A DNA stretch of 40,378 nt from Scleroderma bovista (lineage: Eukaryota; Basidiomycota; Agaricomycetes; Boletales; Sclerodermataceae), in assembly GCA_037178675.1 (NCBI GenBank), contig JAYMGJ010000531.1, positions 1 through 40,378 on the forward strand. Direction: 5' to 3'. Positions 10,393-20,745 of the stretch are shown piece after piece. The position numbers and the translations under genes were made by a program. The notes under the pieces were generated by a model. It saw only the letters and a program-made list of their open reading frames with translations, was not told the origin of the DNA and made no database searches. Within the stretch, counting starts at the first letter, position 1. Each line of letters starts with the position of its first letter.

Positions 10393-11329
10393 ATGCCATT
10401 ATCTTGCACTCATACTCGTTCTCTCTATAGCAATTCTACCCCAATTTTTGGTAAATACTGGTTATTTAGGTATGCAGGGGAAGGAAGCTATGGTAAGTTG
10501 TGTCCCATCGCTGTGTAGTCCGAACTCAGCACTTTGTAGGCCGTGTATTCATCGCAAAAGATCATGAGACTCAAGAAACCGTGGTATTGAAAACTGAGTG
10601 CGGTATCACCCGTACTCAGCATGAATACACAGTGTACAGCAAGCTCGGCGGTATTCCTGGAATCCCCCACTGTTATGCCACTTACTCGTTCAGAGGGCAC
10701 GGCACCATCGTCTTAGAATGCCTCGGAAATACCCTGCAAGGCCTCCTAAGGACTTCAGGTGGAGTCCTTGCTATCGAGAAAGTCTTTCAGATCAGTCGGG
10801 CAATGGTACTTTCAGTCCTCATTTTGTGATCAATCCATAATCACATTTAGCGTAGATAAAAACTTTACAGGCCATTCACGAGAGAGGCATCGTCCACAGG
10901 GATGTGAAACCGGAAAACATAATGCTTCCACTGAATGGAGCATTGGAACCGTATCTAGTTGATTTTGGGCATGCAAAGCGCTATCGAAGGTCCAGGAAAG
11001 GGAGCGATGAATCGCTTGGAGCCGTGGGGACATTGCCCTTCATGAGTATCAACATACATAATGGAATGTGTGAGTCGACTGACTCATATGTTCATTTTCT
11101 GATCGTTCTTTTAGGCCATGGCCAGCGGGACGACATAATCTCACTCGCCTACACACTTATCTACCTCACACATGGAATGCTTCCATGGTATCATTGCAAG
11201 GATCCCAAGCAGTGTATGACACTAAAGCAATGTTTTCGGCCTTCGCAACTCACACCATCGCTGCCCTTGGCGCTGGAGCTATTTTTAGACTATGCTCAAA
11301 GTCTCAAGTGCGTATCTATCCCTTCATGA
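10393..11329 (+). CDS. Casein kinase 1-like protein kinase (four exons)
   Basis: Exons are 10393-10492, 10540-10805, 10871-11069 and 11115-11329, with introns GTAAGT...TTGTAG, GTACTT...TTACAG and GTGAGT...TTTTAG, all keeping frame. The product is about 259 aa. The order of kinase motifs is FGKYWLFRYAGEGSYGRVF (ATP loop), VVLKTE (catalytic Lys), GIPGIPHCY, HERGIVHRDVKPENIML (catalytic loop), LVDFGHAKRYR (DFG), GTLPFMSINIHNGM and RDDIISLAYTLIYLTHGMLP; the last two are typical of CK1. The start ATG at 10393 is in frame with no intron needed. The CK1-like end (FDAELDYSYLQSQLR, 11361-11407) lies beyond a further likely intron (11308-11358) whose GT site no longer keeps frame. The encoded end is therefore either altered or broken. 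Confidence 0.82.
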
Positions 11330-11407
11330 TACCCTTGGTTTTTGACCTTCTATCGCAGTTTTGATGCTGAGCTAGACTATTCATACTTACAAAGCCAGCT
11401 GAGATGA

Positions 11408-11730
11408 TCACTGCTCACTCCAATCTTTGATCCATAGTCTTGTTCATTGGAAGCAGATACATTAGTGGTACTCAGTGGTGCTCTGCCGGCACTATGCAAT
11501 GGTTATGCACCAAGTTTTTGCAGCAGTTTTGCAGGGGTCTGCAGCAAGTCTGCAGTGTTTGGAATTCAACTTAGTTCATGCTGTGATCAATGCCGGACAG
11601 GCACACCACTTACAAATAGATCTTATCTAAGACCAAAATATGAGAAGGATTCTAAGTCTAGATACAACCACTGAAAAAAAATAACACAATAACAGCATCT
11701 CAACTGCAACAACCACCATCACCCTATACC
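11408..11730. other. Intergenic, no gene seen
   Basis: Contains repeated TGCAG phrases at about 11519-11553 and an A-rich run (GAAAAAAAATAACACAATAA) at 11673-11692, then a C/A-rich leader before the ATG at 11731. It could hold the promoter of the next frame. No TATA box is clear. Confidence 0.35.
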
Positions 11731-12090
11731 ATGCCTCACAACTCTGCCTGGAAGGCTTTGTTGGAAAAAATCGACACATTTGCCTTGGAAATTGCTGAAA
11801 GATGCGCGAAAATCATGGACCAATACAATCCAGAGGATGTCAGCAATACAGAAGAAAGTGAAGTGGAGGACGATGTACTGATCATTATTGATCCTCTCTT
11901 GTCCATCTCACCCATCTCCCCAATCATGTCATCCATGAGTGACAAAGAATCTGATTCGAGTGAGGACACGATTGTAATCCTTAGACAGGAAGAGGCACAA
12001 TATCGTCACCTGTTGGGTGCAATCAGTGCACTCCGTGATGAAGTGCTGAAGGCTCGTGTACTCCAGCGCATACCAGTGCCTGTGATGCGG
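11731..12090 (+). CDS. Acidic protein of unknown function, cut off by U copy A
   Basis: Starts MPHNSAWKALLEKIDTFALE with a CACC-type start context. It holds a helix-like N-terminus, a Glu/Asp/Ser-rich middle (NTEESEVEDD, SDKESDSSED), then a helical stretch (EEAQYRHLLGAISALRDEVL) ending VPVPVMR-like where U begins at 12091. The frame continues 54 bases into U to a TGA at 12142. The real C-terminus is missing. The acidic middle plus coiled stretch would suit a retrotransposon gag N-terminus or a host nuclear protein; neither can be shown. Confidence 0.4.
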
Positions 12091-12592
12091 TGTCACGCAC
12101 CAAATGTGTTTGGTACTGTGGACATGGAGAAAGTTAGCCAATGAAATTAATGCAAAGAACGCACCCAAGATCTGTTGAAAGATTGTCCCGACTTGAGGGA
12201 TACAGACAGCCCTCACTATCCATATCACGCGACTATCCTTATGCGAAGAATGAATACAAGCTCGTTGTAGCCATCTATCGCACGAGAATGACTATCCTGA
12301 TGCGAGAGATGAATGCCAACGCGGACAGTCATCTATCGCACGAGAACCGCCAAGAAGCAGAAGAATCCAAGGATTGGTGATCATTTCAGTATGAGAGAGA
12401 AATGCAACCTACTGCAGTCCAACTCCCATACCAGAACAACCAAAGAAGCAGAAGAAACAATAGAGAAATGAAGGAGAAAAGGAAGAATCATTTTTAGCGC
12501 CCAAATGTCAAATTTAGGTGCCCAGTGCCGGCATTCTGATATTTTGAATAGCTCTGCCATTTTGAAGCTATCAATCATGTGACTATACCATC

Positions 12593-13090
12593 ATGGAGCC
12601 TAGACCATGGTCTATCTGCCTGTCAAGTTCCGATGTAAATCCATTCATTTCCCACGGAGATATTCCACCCGCAATCCAGACACCCACTTCATCACTCACT
12701 ATGGAGTCTGCATTTTCTCTGGAACGTTTCTCCGCTATTGCAGCAGACCTCAACTACATCCTGCTCTTGGGACAGCCTCTCCCTGAGCTCCTGTGTACTG
12801 TCTGGTACATATCTTCCCAGCCTGCTCCCTCAGTCCCTCTCGTTCTCGGTCAGCGCATTCTCCTCGTCAGTCCTGTGTTGCACACATACTTTGGTCGTCT
12901 CAAGTCTATCGTTACACTTGAAAATTCATACCTGGTCGTCTCTGTGTCTCCTGAGTCCTCTGCATATGGTCCTTTCATCCCAGAGTCCTGTCACATCCAT
13001 CTCCCTCTATCATCCATCTCGCTTCCCTGGACATGTCAAATCCGCTACTTGCGATTCTCTTCCCTGCTATCCCGCAACAAACACGAATGA
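12593..13090 (+). CDS. U-ORF, copy A (165 aa, unknown function)
   Basis: Frame starting MEPRPWSICLSSSDVNPFIS and ending SRNKHE. The middle is hydrophobic with blocks LLLGQPLPELLCTVWYISSQ and LVLGQRILLVSP, then SYLVVSVSPESSAYGPFIPE. It has no signal peptide of standard form, no Cys cluster and no recognised domain. The same frame is open in copies B, C+E (rejoined), D up to one late TGA, and the divergent U'. It might be a remnant of an internal gene or a protein coded inside an LTR. There is no evidence of expression. Confidence 0.5.
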   Translation: MEPRPWSICLSSSDVNPFISHGDIPPAIQTPTSSLTMESAFSLERFSAIAADLNYILLLGQPLPELLCTVWYISSQPAPSVPLVLGQRILLVSPVLHTYFGRLKSIVTLENSYLVVSVSPESSAYGPFIPESCHIHLPLSSISLPWTCQIRYLRFSSLLSRNKHE

Positions 13091-13843
13091 AACAGTGCTC
13101 TAGAACCCTTCTTAGGAGCCCTTATAGAGTACAGAACCTTCCCATTACTGCTCAAGGGAAGACTGCACTTCGGGAGCACCAAATTTCGCGTTTTTGCTCT
13201 ACAGAAGCTCAATCCAAGGGATTTGTGACACTCTGTGACCAGCTGTGACTCTACTTGTCATTCCAGGCCCCCTGACACTGCTCTTCTGGTCGGATCAATT
13301 CTTTTATTATCCCCCAGCCACTCCCATCAGTGGCACTGCTTCAGAAGCTCATCTCCAGATCTAAAGTTCAATAAATCATAGGTTGTGCTTCCCTTCTTTC
13401 TGAGTCACACAGAGTCACTCTGGCTCACTCTGACTCACTCTGCTGCGCATTATTCATCCCCTCTTGGCATTACTAATCCCCATTACTCCCCTTACCAATC
13501 ACTTACCAATCATCCTTCAAATCATGCTTATCATGCTGCTTATCAATTCATGACTCATGCCCCTATGATTCATATGCATTATGTCATCGCATATGCTAAT
13601 TTAGCTTCAATCTACTCATCCCATGCTTTCCCCCCCTCTCTTTTGGGCCCCATGCAATGATTTTTCCATATTCTTGATTATGCACCCCTTTTTACCTATG
13701 TTTTTTGCTCTTTCCCTTGGCTCAGCAGCTTGTTCAGGCTCTCCCCATTGATTACTCAGCCTGATTACACTGCTTATCAATCACTTACCAATCTCTTACC
13801 AAGCACTTAGTCATTTGTGCTTACAGGGCCACAGCCCCTCCTG

Positions 13844-13898
13844 TATATAAACCAGCAGCCAAAGGCTGCAAGGAAGTGTCTGCTTCCCCCTCAATAAA
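13844..13898 (+). promoter_or_regulatory. TATA box and polyadenylation signal in U copy A
   Basis: TATATAA at 13844-13850 is followed by AATAAA at 13893-13898. The pair defines an LTR-like U3/R/U5 layout for the plus orientation of U, with U3 about 1.75 kb and U5 about 0.5 kb. The same pair occurs in B and C. Confidence 0.55.
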
Positions 13899-14411
13899 GC
13901 GACCAAATTCACCCTCCCTCACTGTCTATAAGCTCTATCTCTGTCTTTGGACTTGTAGGTCACTCAGTGCTGGCCTAAAACTCCTATATTGCTGTTTATC
14001 AGATATATTTTGTATCTGATCATTTCTCTAGGCTCAAGCACAGTCTAGCATCTCTGTCCACTCCATCCCATCACTGTGCATCACATTCTTGAAGCAGGAA
14101 CTGTCCCCTTGCTTCCCCTCTGCTCCATCACTGCTATTACACCGCTATCATCAATCTATCATCGCTCTTCTATCCCAGGACTCTTCCTAACCACTGTGGT
14201 AGGCTGAAGAGGAGTCAATACCATCCCCAGTCGCATATCATCCCCATTAGAAGCCCTTCCCTTCCCTCCTGCATCCTGCCTGAAGGTGTGCAGCACATCC
14301 CCCTGAGGAGATTAAATACCAGATATGCAAAGGAAGACCACCACTTGCATTTTGCTTTCATTTGGTGTTGGTTGTTGGTTGTTCTGACCTCTTCCCTCAC
14401 TTAGGTGCACA

Positions 14412-16460
14412 CCGGGTTGTCCTTATATCTGGTTCTTACAGCTTCCATGAAGCTGTCTTGCTGTTGGAAATGGGTGCGGGTGGCAGGTGATTGCCCCACG
14501 GATTTGAGTAGAGTGAGATCTTCACTCGTATGTGCGGGAGCTGCTCTCTCCCTACTCGGTTCTGCGTGTTCATGCAATTCTGCTGCTTTGATATGGCGAT
14601 CCTTTTGCTTTCCATGCAGTCTATTGCTGTGCCTCACATCTTCTTGACTTGCTCTCATTGAAGCAAGTTGTAGCTCCCTTAATCGATCTTGGGGGAGGTC
14701 ATCCCCCTCTGGGTCAAGTCTCACATCTGCATTTGCCCAATTGACACGTTCGTTCTGGACTCCCTCGCCTCCTTCCATCTCGTAGTAATGGGACAGACAG
14801 TTGGCAACCTTGTTTTCAACTCCTTTTACATAGACGATTTCTGCATTGAATCGGGACAGATAATCCATCCATCGGATCTGTCGACTCAATAGTTTTTGTT
14901 GAGTGGAGAGGTACTTCAGTGCCTCGTGATCAGTAACAATTTTGAATGGGAATCCGAGGAGTTTATCCTCCCATTTGAGAAGTGCTTCGAGTATCACAAG
15001 CGTTTCTCGTTTGAATGTCCGATAGTTATGTTGGGTGTCTGTTAGCTTCTTTGACATGAACCCAGCTGGGCAGCATGTCTTCCAGTCTTCTCCCTGCCCA
15101 TAGAGTGCGCCCACTCCATACAAGGATGCATCACATATGAGCCAAATTGGCTCGTTCAAGGTGGGGTTTATCAGCCTCAGTATCGGATATTTGCATGTGA
15201 GGTCCTTGATCGCTTGGAAACATTGATCATGAATTTCTCGCCAGAGGAAGGGGTGTCCATTCCTCTGGATACCTGTGAGTGGTGTGGTGTACACCAACAC
15301 GTCTGGCATGAACTGTGCCAGGTACTCGACAAGTCCAACAAATTGTTGTACCTCATTCAGGTTGCAAGGCTTCCCCCACTCACGTATCCTTGCCATTTTA
15401 TCTGTGTCTGTGTGGACACCACGCTCATCAATCATGTGCCCGAGGCAATCGAGCTTTTCTGCATACAAGTCGCATTTTTCTCACTCGAGATAGAATTCCG
15501 CCTTCGTTAAGGCATCGAGCACGAGTCGCAAGTGCCTCTCGTGCTCTTCTAGTGTGTTACTGAACACAAATATATCATCGAGATACACATGGACGAACCG
15601 TCCAATGTGCTCTCGCAGTACCACTGTCATGAGTCACTGGAATGTGGCGGGGGCATTGCAGTCTCCTTGCTGCATGACCTGACTCAGGAATGTACCAAAG
15701 ATAGTCAAAAATGCTGTCTTCTTAATGTCTTCTGGTTCCACGTGTACCTGTTCATACATGTTGGATAAGTCTATCTTCGAGTGATATCTCGCTCTCGTGA
15801 CATCCATTCTGATCTGATCTTGGTCAGGGAATGGGGTCACGTCCTTGACCATGTTGTCATTGCGTTTCCTGCAGTCGATCACGGTCCTTAATTTTCCTGT
15901 CCTCTTCAGGATGCATAGCATCAGTGCTGCCTGAGGCACACTAGCCATGATCCACCACTTTGCATTCGTGTAGAGTTGGATCTTCTCTGCCAGTTGTGGC
16001 TTCAGAGAGTCCGGGCAGCATGGCAGGTGGTAGGTGTACTGCTTCCCCTCGTCAACCAGAGGTATCCGATGATTCACTTCGCAGAGTGGGGGCAATTTTG
16101 CCACTACTCTGCCAAATTGATTCTTGTATTCACTCAATATCCTATTGTGCAGTCATGGGATATCATCGTCTGCAAGTTTCTTCACGTTCATCGCGGCAAG
16201 TTGTGGGGGCAACTCTAGTTTCTCAGTGGGGGAAGAATGCTTCCTGCGCATCCCTCCCCCTGCCCCGAGTCAATGAGCCGCTGGTGGACACCCAATCCAC
16301 TTGCGAGCATTGAGCGTCACACTCATTTCAGCCTCTACTGAATTCACGATTGAGTGACCCTTGATCCAGAGTGTATCCTCACCAAAGTCGAGGCACACTT
16401 GGTGAAGTCTCAGGAATGGCAGACCTATTATACAGCCATACCGGTCGATATTGGCAACAT
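14412..16460 (-). pseudogene. E2 pol: reverse transcriptase and RNase H
   Basis: Read on the minus strand. After the protease comes a linker, then RT with VIDCRKRNDNMVKDVTPFPD, KIDLSNMYEQV, QQGDCNAPATFQ and the catalytic HVYLDDIFVFSN. RNase H follows (ICDASLYGVGALYGQGEDW, VTDHEALKYL, SRQIRWMDYLSRF). This is a basidiomycete Ty3/Gypsy lineage distinct from the E1/E3 chromoviruses. In-frame TGA codons lie at 16270-16272, 16153-16155, 15634-15636 and 15481-15483 (as TCA on plus), each where Arg CGA fits. The frame ends at RYKDNP, cut by U copy A, whose sequence adds V-C-T-stop. Integrase is absent. Confidence 0.9.
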
Positions 16461-17466
16461 CAAAATAGTGTCGTGGGTGACATGTCCCAAGCGCACTGGT
16501 ACATGTGCACCGTGGGTGATGGTTGAGTGACTACCGATGCATCCTAGTTGCAGTGGTAGCTGGGACTCCAGCGTGAATGTAGCCAATTTAGCTACGGTTG
16601 CAAATGCAGGACTGACAAAATTCATTGTGCTGCCGGTGTTGACCATCATCAATGCTTCGCAGCCATTGACCTTCACTCGCACTACAAAGCAGGTGTGCAG
16701 GTGGAAAGGTACCACTGGCCTAGGGCCAGGTGGGCCTATCACTGTGTTCATGCGCATTGCATATCGAAATGCGCGGTCTGTAGTGTTATGATCCTTCACT
16801 GGCTGCAATGCCATCATTCGAGGAGTGGCTCCGTCTGCCAGTTCCTCATCCAGAAGCAGGTTTTGAAGCCTGATCCCCTCATACTCACCAAGTACATATG
16901 GTCCATCAGGAATAATGTTTTGATCTGGCTGGATATACACCGTATGTTCCCCACCTGTAGACATGCGTGCTCTACCAAGCCGGCGGTCAAATGTGCGGAG
17001 CCCCTCCACTGTTTGAAGGAGCTCGAATTGTGACTGCTCTGTGTGTTGACTGACACGTTGAAGTGTCACCCACATGTCCTGCAAGGGATGCCCAGCGAAG
17101 TCGATCCACGCTGAGGTTCTAGCGAGGGCCATATGCAGATCCTCTGTAGTGTCCTCCAGTTGTTCCTGTGTGCCATCCCTCGGGGCGCTCAGCACCTGGA
17201 GTGTGCAGTTGATTAGACTGCGCACTCGGTTTGTACTCCATCGGATTATTGCAGCCTGCAGGTCACCTAGCAGGCTACACTCGAATATCCGTGCTACAGT
17301 TTTGAGTTGATCAAGGGGTTCATTGGTAGCCTCGAGCCTCTCTCGCACGAGACCCACAAACACCACTCCGGTCTCTGGGATGGTGTGCTCACGAGCCATC
17401 CATCCATCATCATATGCCCTCCAAGCACTCCGGCTAGGAAATGCTTGTGCTGCCTCCAAGCCCGGT
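16461..17466 (-). pseudogene. E2 gag C-terminal half and protease
   Basis: Minus-strand frame beginning GLEAAQAFPSRSAWRAYDDG at the border of U copy B, through a helical gag region (EPLDQLKTVARIFECSLLGD), to protease. The protease active-site motif reads MVNTGSTMNF where D-[ST]-G is required. Asn in place of Asp (one G-to-A change) would inactivate it. A one-base loss near 16462 shifts the frame; the protease end (DIDRYGCIIGLPFLRLHQ) continues in the new frame to the RT region. The N-terminal half of this gag lies at 22766-23371 and 33870-33930. U copy B supplies a foreign open N-terminus (17690-17467) fused in frame. Confidence 0.82.
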
Positions 17467-17979
17467 GTCACGCACCAAACGTGTTTGGTACTGTGGACAT
17501 GGAGAAAGTTAGCCGATGAAACTAATGCAAAGAACGCACACCCAAGATCTGTTGAAAGATTGTCCCGACTTGAGGGATACAGACAGCCCTCGCTATCCAT
17601 ATCACACAAAGTCAAGACTATCCTTATGCGAAGAATGAATACAAGCTTATCATAGCCATCTATCACACAAGAATGACTATCCTGGAGCAAGAGATGAATG
17701 CCATCGTCTGGCAGTCATCCCTCGCACAAGAACCGCCAAGAAGCAGAAGAATCCAAGGATTGATGATCATTTCAGTATGAGAGAGGAATGCAACCTACTG
17801 CAGTCCAACTCCCATACCAGAACAACCAAAGAAGCAGAAGAAACGATAGAGAAACAAAGGAGAAAAGGAAGAATCATTTTTAGCGCCCAAATGTCAAATT
17901 TAGGCGCCCAGTGCCGGCATTCCGATATTTTGAATAGCTCCGCCATTTTTGAAGCTATCAATCATGTGACTATACCATC

Positions 17980-18477
17980 ATGGAGCCTAGACCGTGGTCT
18001 ATCTGCCTGTCAAGTTCCGACGTAAATCCGTTCATTTCCCACGGAGATATTCCACCCGCAATCCAGACACCCGCTTCATCACTCACTATGGAGTCCACAT
18101 TTTCTCTGGAACGTTTCTCCGCTATTGCAGCAGACCTCAACTATGTCCTGCTCTTGGGACAGCCTCTCCCTGAGCTCCTGTGTACTGTCTGGTACATATC
18201 TTCCCAGCCTGCTCCCTCAGTCCCTCTTGTTCTTGGTCAGCGCATTCTCCTTGTCAGTCCTGCGTCGCGCACATACTTTGGTCGTCTCAAGTCTATCGTT
18301 ACACTTGAAAATTCATACCTGGTCGTCTCTGTGTCTCCTGAGTCCTCTGCATATGGTCCTTTCATCCCAGAGTCCTGTCACATTCATCTCCCTCTATCAT
18401 TCATCTCACTTCCCTGGACATGTCGAATCCGCTACTTGCAATTCTCTTCCCTGCTATCCTGCAACAAACACGAATGA
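17980..18477 (+). CDS. U-ORF, copy B (165 aa, unknown function)
   Basis: Full-length and open like copy A, with the same start and end. Substitutions relative to A are almost all transitions; several are silent (for example CTCGTTCTCGG versus CTTGTTCTTGG), others conservative (Ile/Val, Thr/Ala). Whether selection keeps it open or the copies are merely young cannot be settled by eye. Confidence 0.5.
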   Translation: MEPRPWSICLSSSDVNPFISHGDIPPAIQTPASSLTMESTFSLERFSAIAADLNYVLLLGQPLPELLCTVWYISSQPAPSVPLVLGQRILLVSPASRTYFGRLKSIVTLENSYLVVSVSPESSAYGPFIPESCHIHLPLSFISLPWTCRIRYLQFSSLLSCNKHE

Positions 18478-19240
18478 AACAGTGCTCTAGAACCCTTCTT
18501 AGGAGTCCTAATAGAGTACAGAACCTTCCCCTTACTGCTCAAGGGAAGACTGCACTTCGGGAGCACCAAATTTCGCGTTTTTGCTCTACAGAAGCTCAAT
18601 CCAAGGGATTTGTGACACTCTGTGACCAGCTGTGACTCTACTTGTCATTCCAGGCCCCCTGACACTGCTCTTCTGGTCGGATCAATTCTTTTATTATCCC
18701 CCAGCCACTCCCATCAGTGGCACTGCTTCAGAAGCTCATCTCCAGATCTAAAGTTCAATAAATCACAGGTTGTGCTTCCCTTCTGTCTGAGTCACACAGA
18801 GTCACTCTGGCTCACTCTGACTCACTCTGCTGCGCATTATTCATCCCCTCTTGGCATTACTAATCCCCATTACTCCCCTTACCAATCACTTACCAATCAT
18901 CCTTCAAATCATGCTTATCATGCTGCTTATCAATTCATGACTCATGCCCCTATGATTCATATGCATTATGTCATCGCATATGCTAATTTAGCTTCAATCT
19001 ACTCATCCCATGCTTTCTCCCCCTCTCTTTTGGGCCCCATGCAATGATTTTTCCATATTCGTGGTTATACACCCCTTTTTACCTATGTTTTTGCTCTTTC
19101 CCTTGGCTCAGCAGCTTGTTCAGGCTCTCCCCATCGATGACTCAGCCTGATTACACTGCTTATCAATCGCTTACCAATTTCTTACCAATCTCTTACCAAG
19201 CACTTAGTCATTTGTGCTTACAGGGCCACAGCCCCTCCTG

Positions 19241-19295
19241 TATATAAACCAGCAGCCAAAGGCTGCAAGGAAGTGTCTGCTTCCCCCTCAATAAA
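19241..19295 (+). promoter_or_regulatory. TATA box and polyadenylation signal in U copy B
   Basis: TATATAA at 19241-19247 and AATAAA at 19290-19295, at the same spacing as in copy A. Confidence 0.5.
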
Positions 19296-19808
19296 GCGAC
19301 CACATTCACTCTCCCTCACTGTCTATAAGCTCTATCTCTGTCTTTGGACTTGTAGGTCACTCAGTGCTGGCCTAAAACTCCTATATTGCTGTTTATCAGA
19401 TATATTTTGTATCTGATCATTTCTCTAGGCTGAAGCGCAGTCTAGCATCTCTGTCCACTCCATCCCATCACTGTCCATCGCATTCTTGAAGCAGGAACTG
19501 TCCCCTTGCTTCCCCTCTGCTCCATCACTGCTGTATCACCCCTATCATCAATCTATCATCGCTCTTCTATCCCAGGACTCTTCCTAACCACTGTGGTAGG
19601 CTGAAGAGGAGTCAATACCATCCCAAGTCGCATTCCATCCCCATCAGAAGCCCTTCCCTTCCCTCCTGCATCCTGCCTGAAGGCGTGCAGCACATCCCCC
19701 TGAGGAGATTAAATACCAGAAACGCAAAGGAAGACCACCACTCGCATATTGCTGTCATTTGGTGTTGGTTGTTGGTTGTTCTGACCTCTTCCCTCACTTA
19801 GGCGCACA

Positions 19809-20745
19809 GCGGTTTACCGACACGGCTGATCTCGTCCTTGATTTGGTTGGGGAGACCTGTATAGAAGTGATGACGCAGGGCGCCATCGCCGTAGCCCCGA
19901 ATCTGGGACGCGATGCGGTTGAAGTCAACCACGTATCGGTTGGCACGATGGTTTTCCTTCATGCGGAGGTGGTCGAGCTGATGCTCGGCGTCAGCAACAG
20001 GGTCGTGAGGACCGAAGGTTGTCTGGAGCTCAATAACGAACTCTTCCCAGTCAGTCATCCAGATCGGACGGTTGTGGGGGTCTCCTGCACCGAGTAGGTC
20101 TGGCTCGAACCATTCGAGAGCCATTCCTTTCAGATAGGATTGCGCGAATGTGACCTTGGTTCGGTCAGTGCGAAACGCCTTCGGTCGGTCCTGGAAATTG
20201 AGCTCGCACTGGACTAAGAATGTGCGCAACTTCTTTGGATCAGTCCCGTCGAAGGTGTCGGGTTCGCGCACCTTGGTGCGAGACGAAGACTCGGATGAGC
20301 GCGAAGATCGCGCGAGTCTGTCGATAGCGATGGAGAGGTTATTGAAAATGACTAGACCGGCCTCTTCTTGGTCGGGGATGCCCTCAATAGGGTCTTCACC
20401 GCCATCATCAGGGTTTGGGTCGTCAGGGTCGTCGGGACCATCACCGCCGGGACCACCGTCACTGGGGCCATTGTCATCGGGATGGTCATCACCTAGGTCA
20501 TTGCCGAGGTCTTTGACGAAGGCCCCAGGTGGGCGACGCTGAGCGGGGGAGGAGGCTCTCCAAGCGGACAAGCCTTGGAATTGGGAGACAGAGTCGGGTG
20601 AGCGCCTGAGGCTAGTCAAGGTGCTCAAAGCAGCTGCCCGATGAGTGTCGGACGCTGAGGGTTCTGGGTTGTTTGCGCAAGCAGGTTTGGATTGTCCTGG
20701 ACATAGATGATTGTGAACTCGTACAAGACTTGAGTTCGAATATAC
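19809..20745 (-). pseudogene. E3 gag, N-terminal part (now inverted)
   Basis: Minus-strand frame with a low-complexity acidic Asp/Gly/Pro region (about 20360-20520), then a retrotransposon gag capsid domain (REPDTFDGTDPKKLRTFLVQ, LEWFEPDLL, FGPHDPVADAEHQLDHLRM, NRYVVDFNRIASQIRGYGDG) ending ISRVGKP at U copy B. The missing continuation, RTLNGLRVLTQEIDARYW, is on the plus strand at 26870. No ATG opens the long frame; an ATG at 20704 is in another frame, so the extreme N-terminus appears frameshifted. U adds L-C-A-stop. Confidence 0.88.
20733..20743 (-). other. E3 self-priming primer binding site
   Basis: On the minus strand, ATATTCGAACT begins 2 nt after the 5' LTR. It is the exact complement of AGTTCGAATAT at the predicted RNA start in both LTRs (20986-20976 minus; 32731-32741 plus). 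The 11-nt length and 2-nt spacing match E1. Confidence 0.72.

Larger units (their letters stand above)
12091..14411 (+). mobile_element. U repeat copy A (2321 bp, TG...CA, LTR-like)
   Basis: Starts TGTCACGCACCAAATG and ends TTAGGTGCACA. It is homologous end to end with B, with C+E joined, and with the ends of D. On the plus strand it carries TATATAA (13844) and AATAAA (13893) about 50 bp apart, as in an LTR, and one 165-codon frame. There is no gag or pol inside, so it is either a solo LTR of an unseen element or a non-autonomous element. The flanks are GCGG on the left and CCGG on the right. They do not match, which suggests this copy is a recombination product of two insertions. Confidence 0.82.
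17467..19808 (+). mobile_element. U repeat copy B (2342 bp)
   Basis: Same structure as copy A, starting TGTCACGCACCAAACG and ending TTAGGCGCACA. Left flank CCGG (17463-17466) is E2 gag; right flank GCGG (19809-19812) is E3 gag. The two differ because this copy is inferred to be a hybrid. Its left part comes from a U in E2 gag and its right part from a U in E3 gag, joined by the recombination that inverted the neighbouring block. Differences from copy A are nearly all transitions, many CG/TG. Confidence 0.85.

Noticed and set aside
14215..14400. A 61-codon frame (MREEVRTTNNQHQ...) repeated at 19612, 22569 and 23383
   Set aside because: It lies in the terminal part of U and recurs only because U recurs; codon changes look neutral and it crosses the U border.
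17467..19808. U as a giant spliceable intron, since several borders read CCG|GTGTG
   Set aside because: The opposite border ends GTGACA with no AG acceptor, and duplications plus TG...CA ends fit transposition.
14412..19808. E2 as an element whose own LTRs are U copies A and B
   Set aside because: U runs straight into gag and pol codons with no primer site or polypurine tract, TATA/AATAAA order is opposite to E2, and other U copies interrupt E2 gag.
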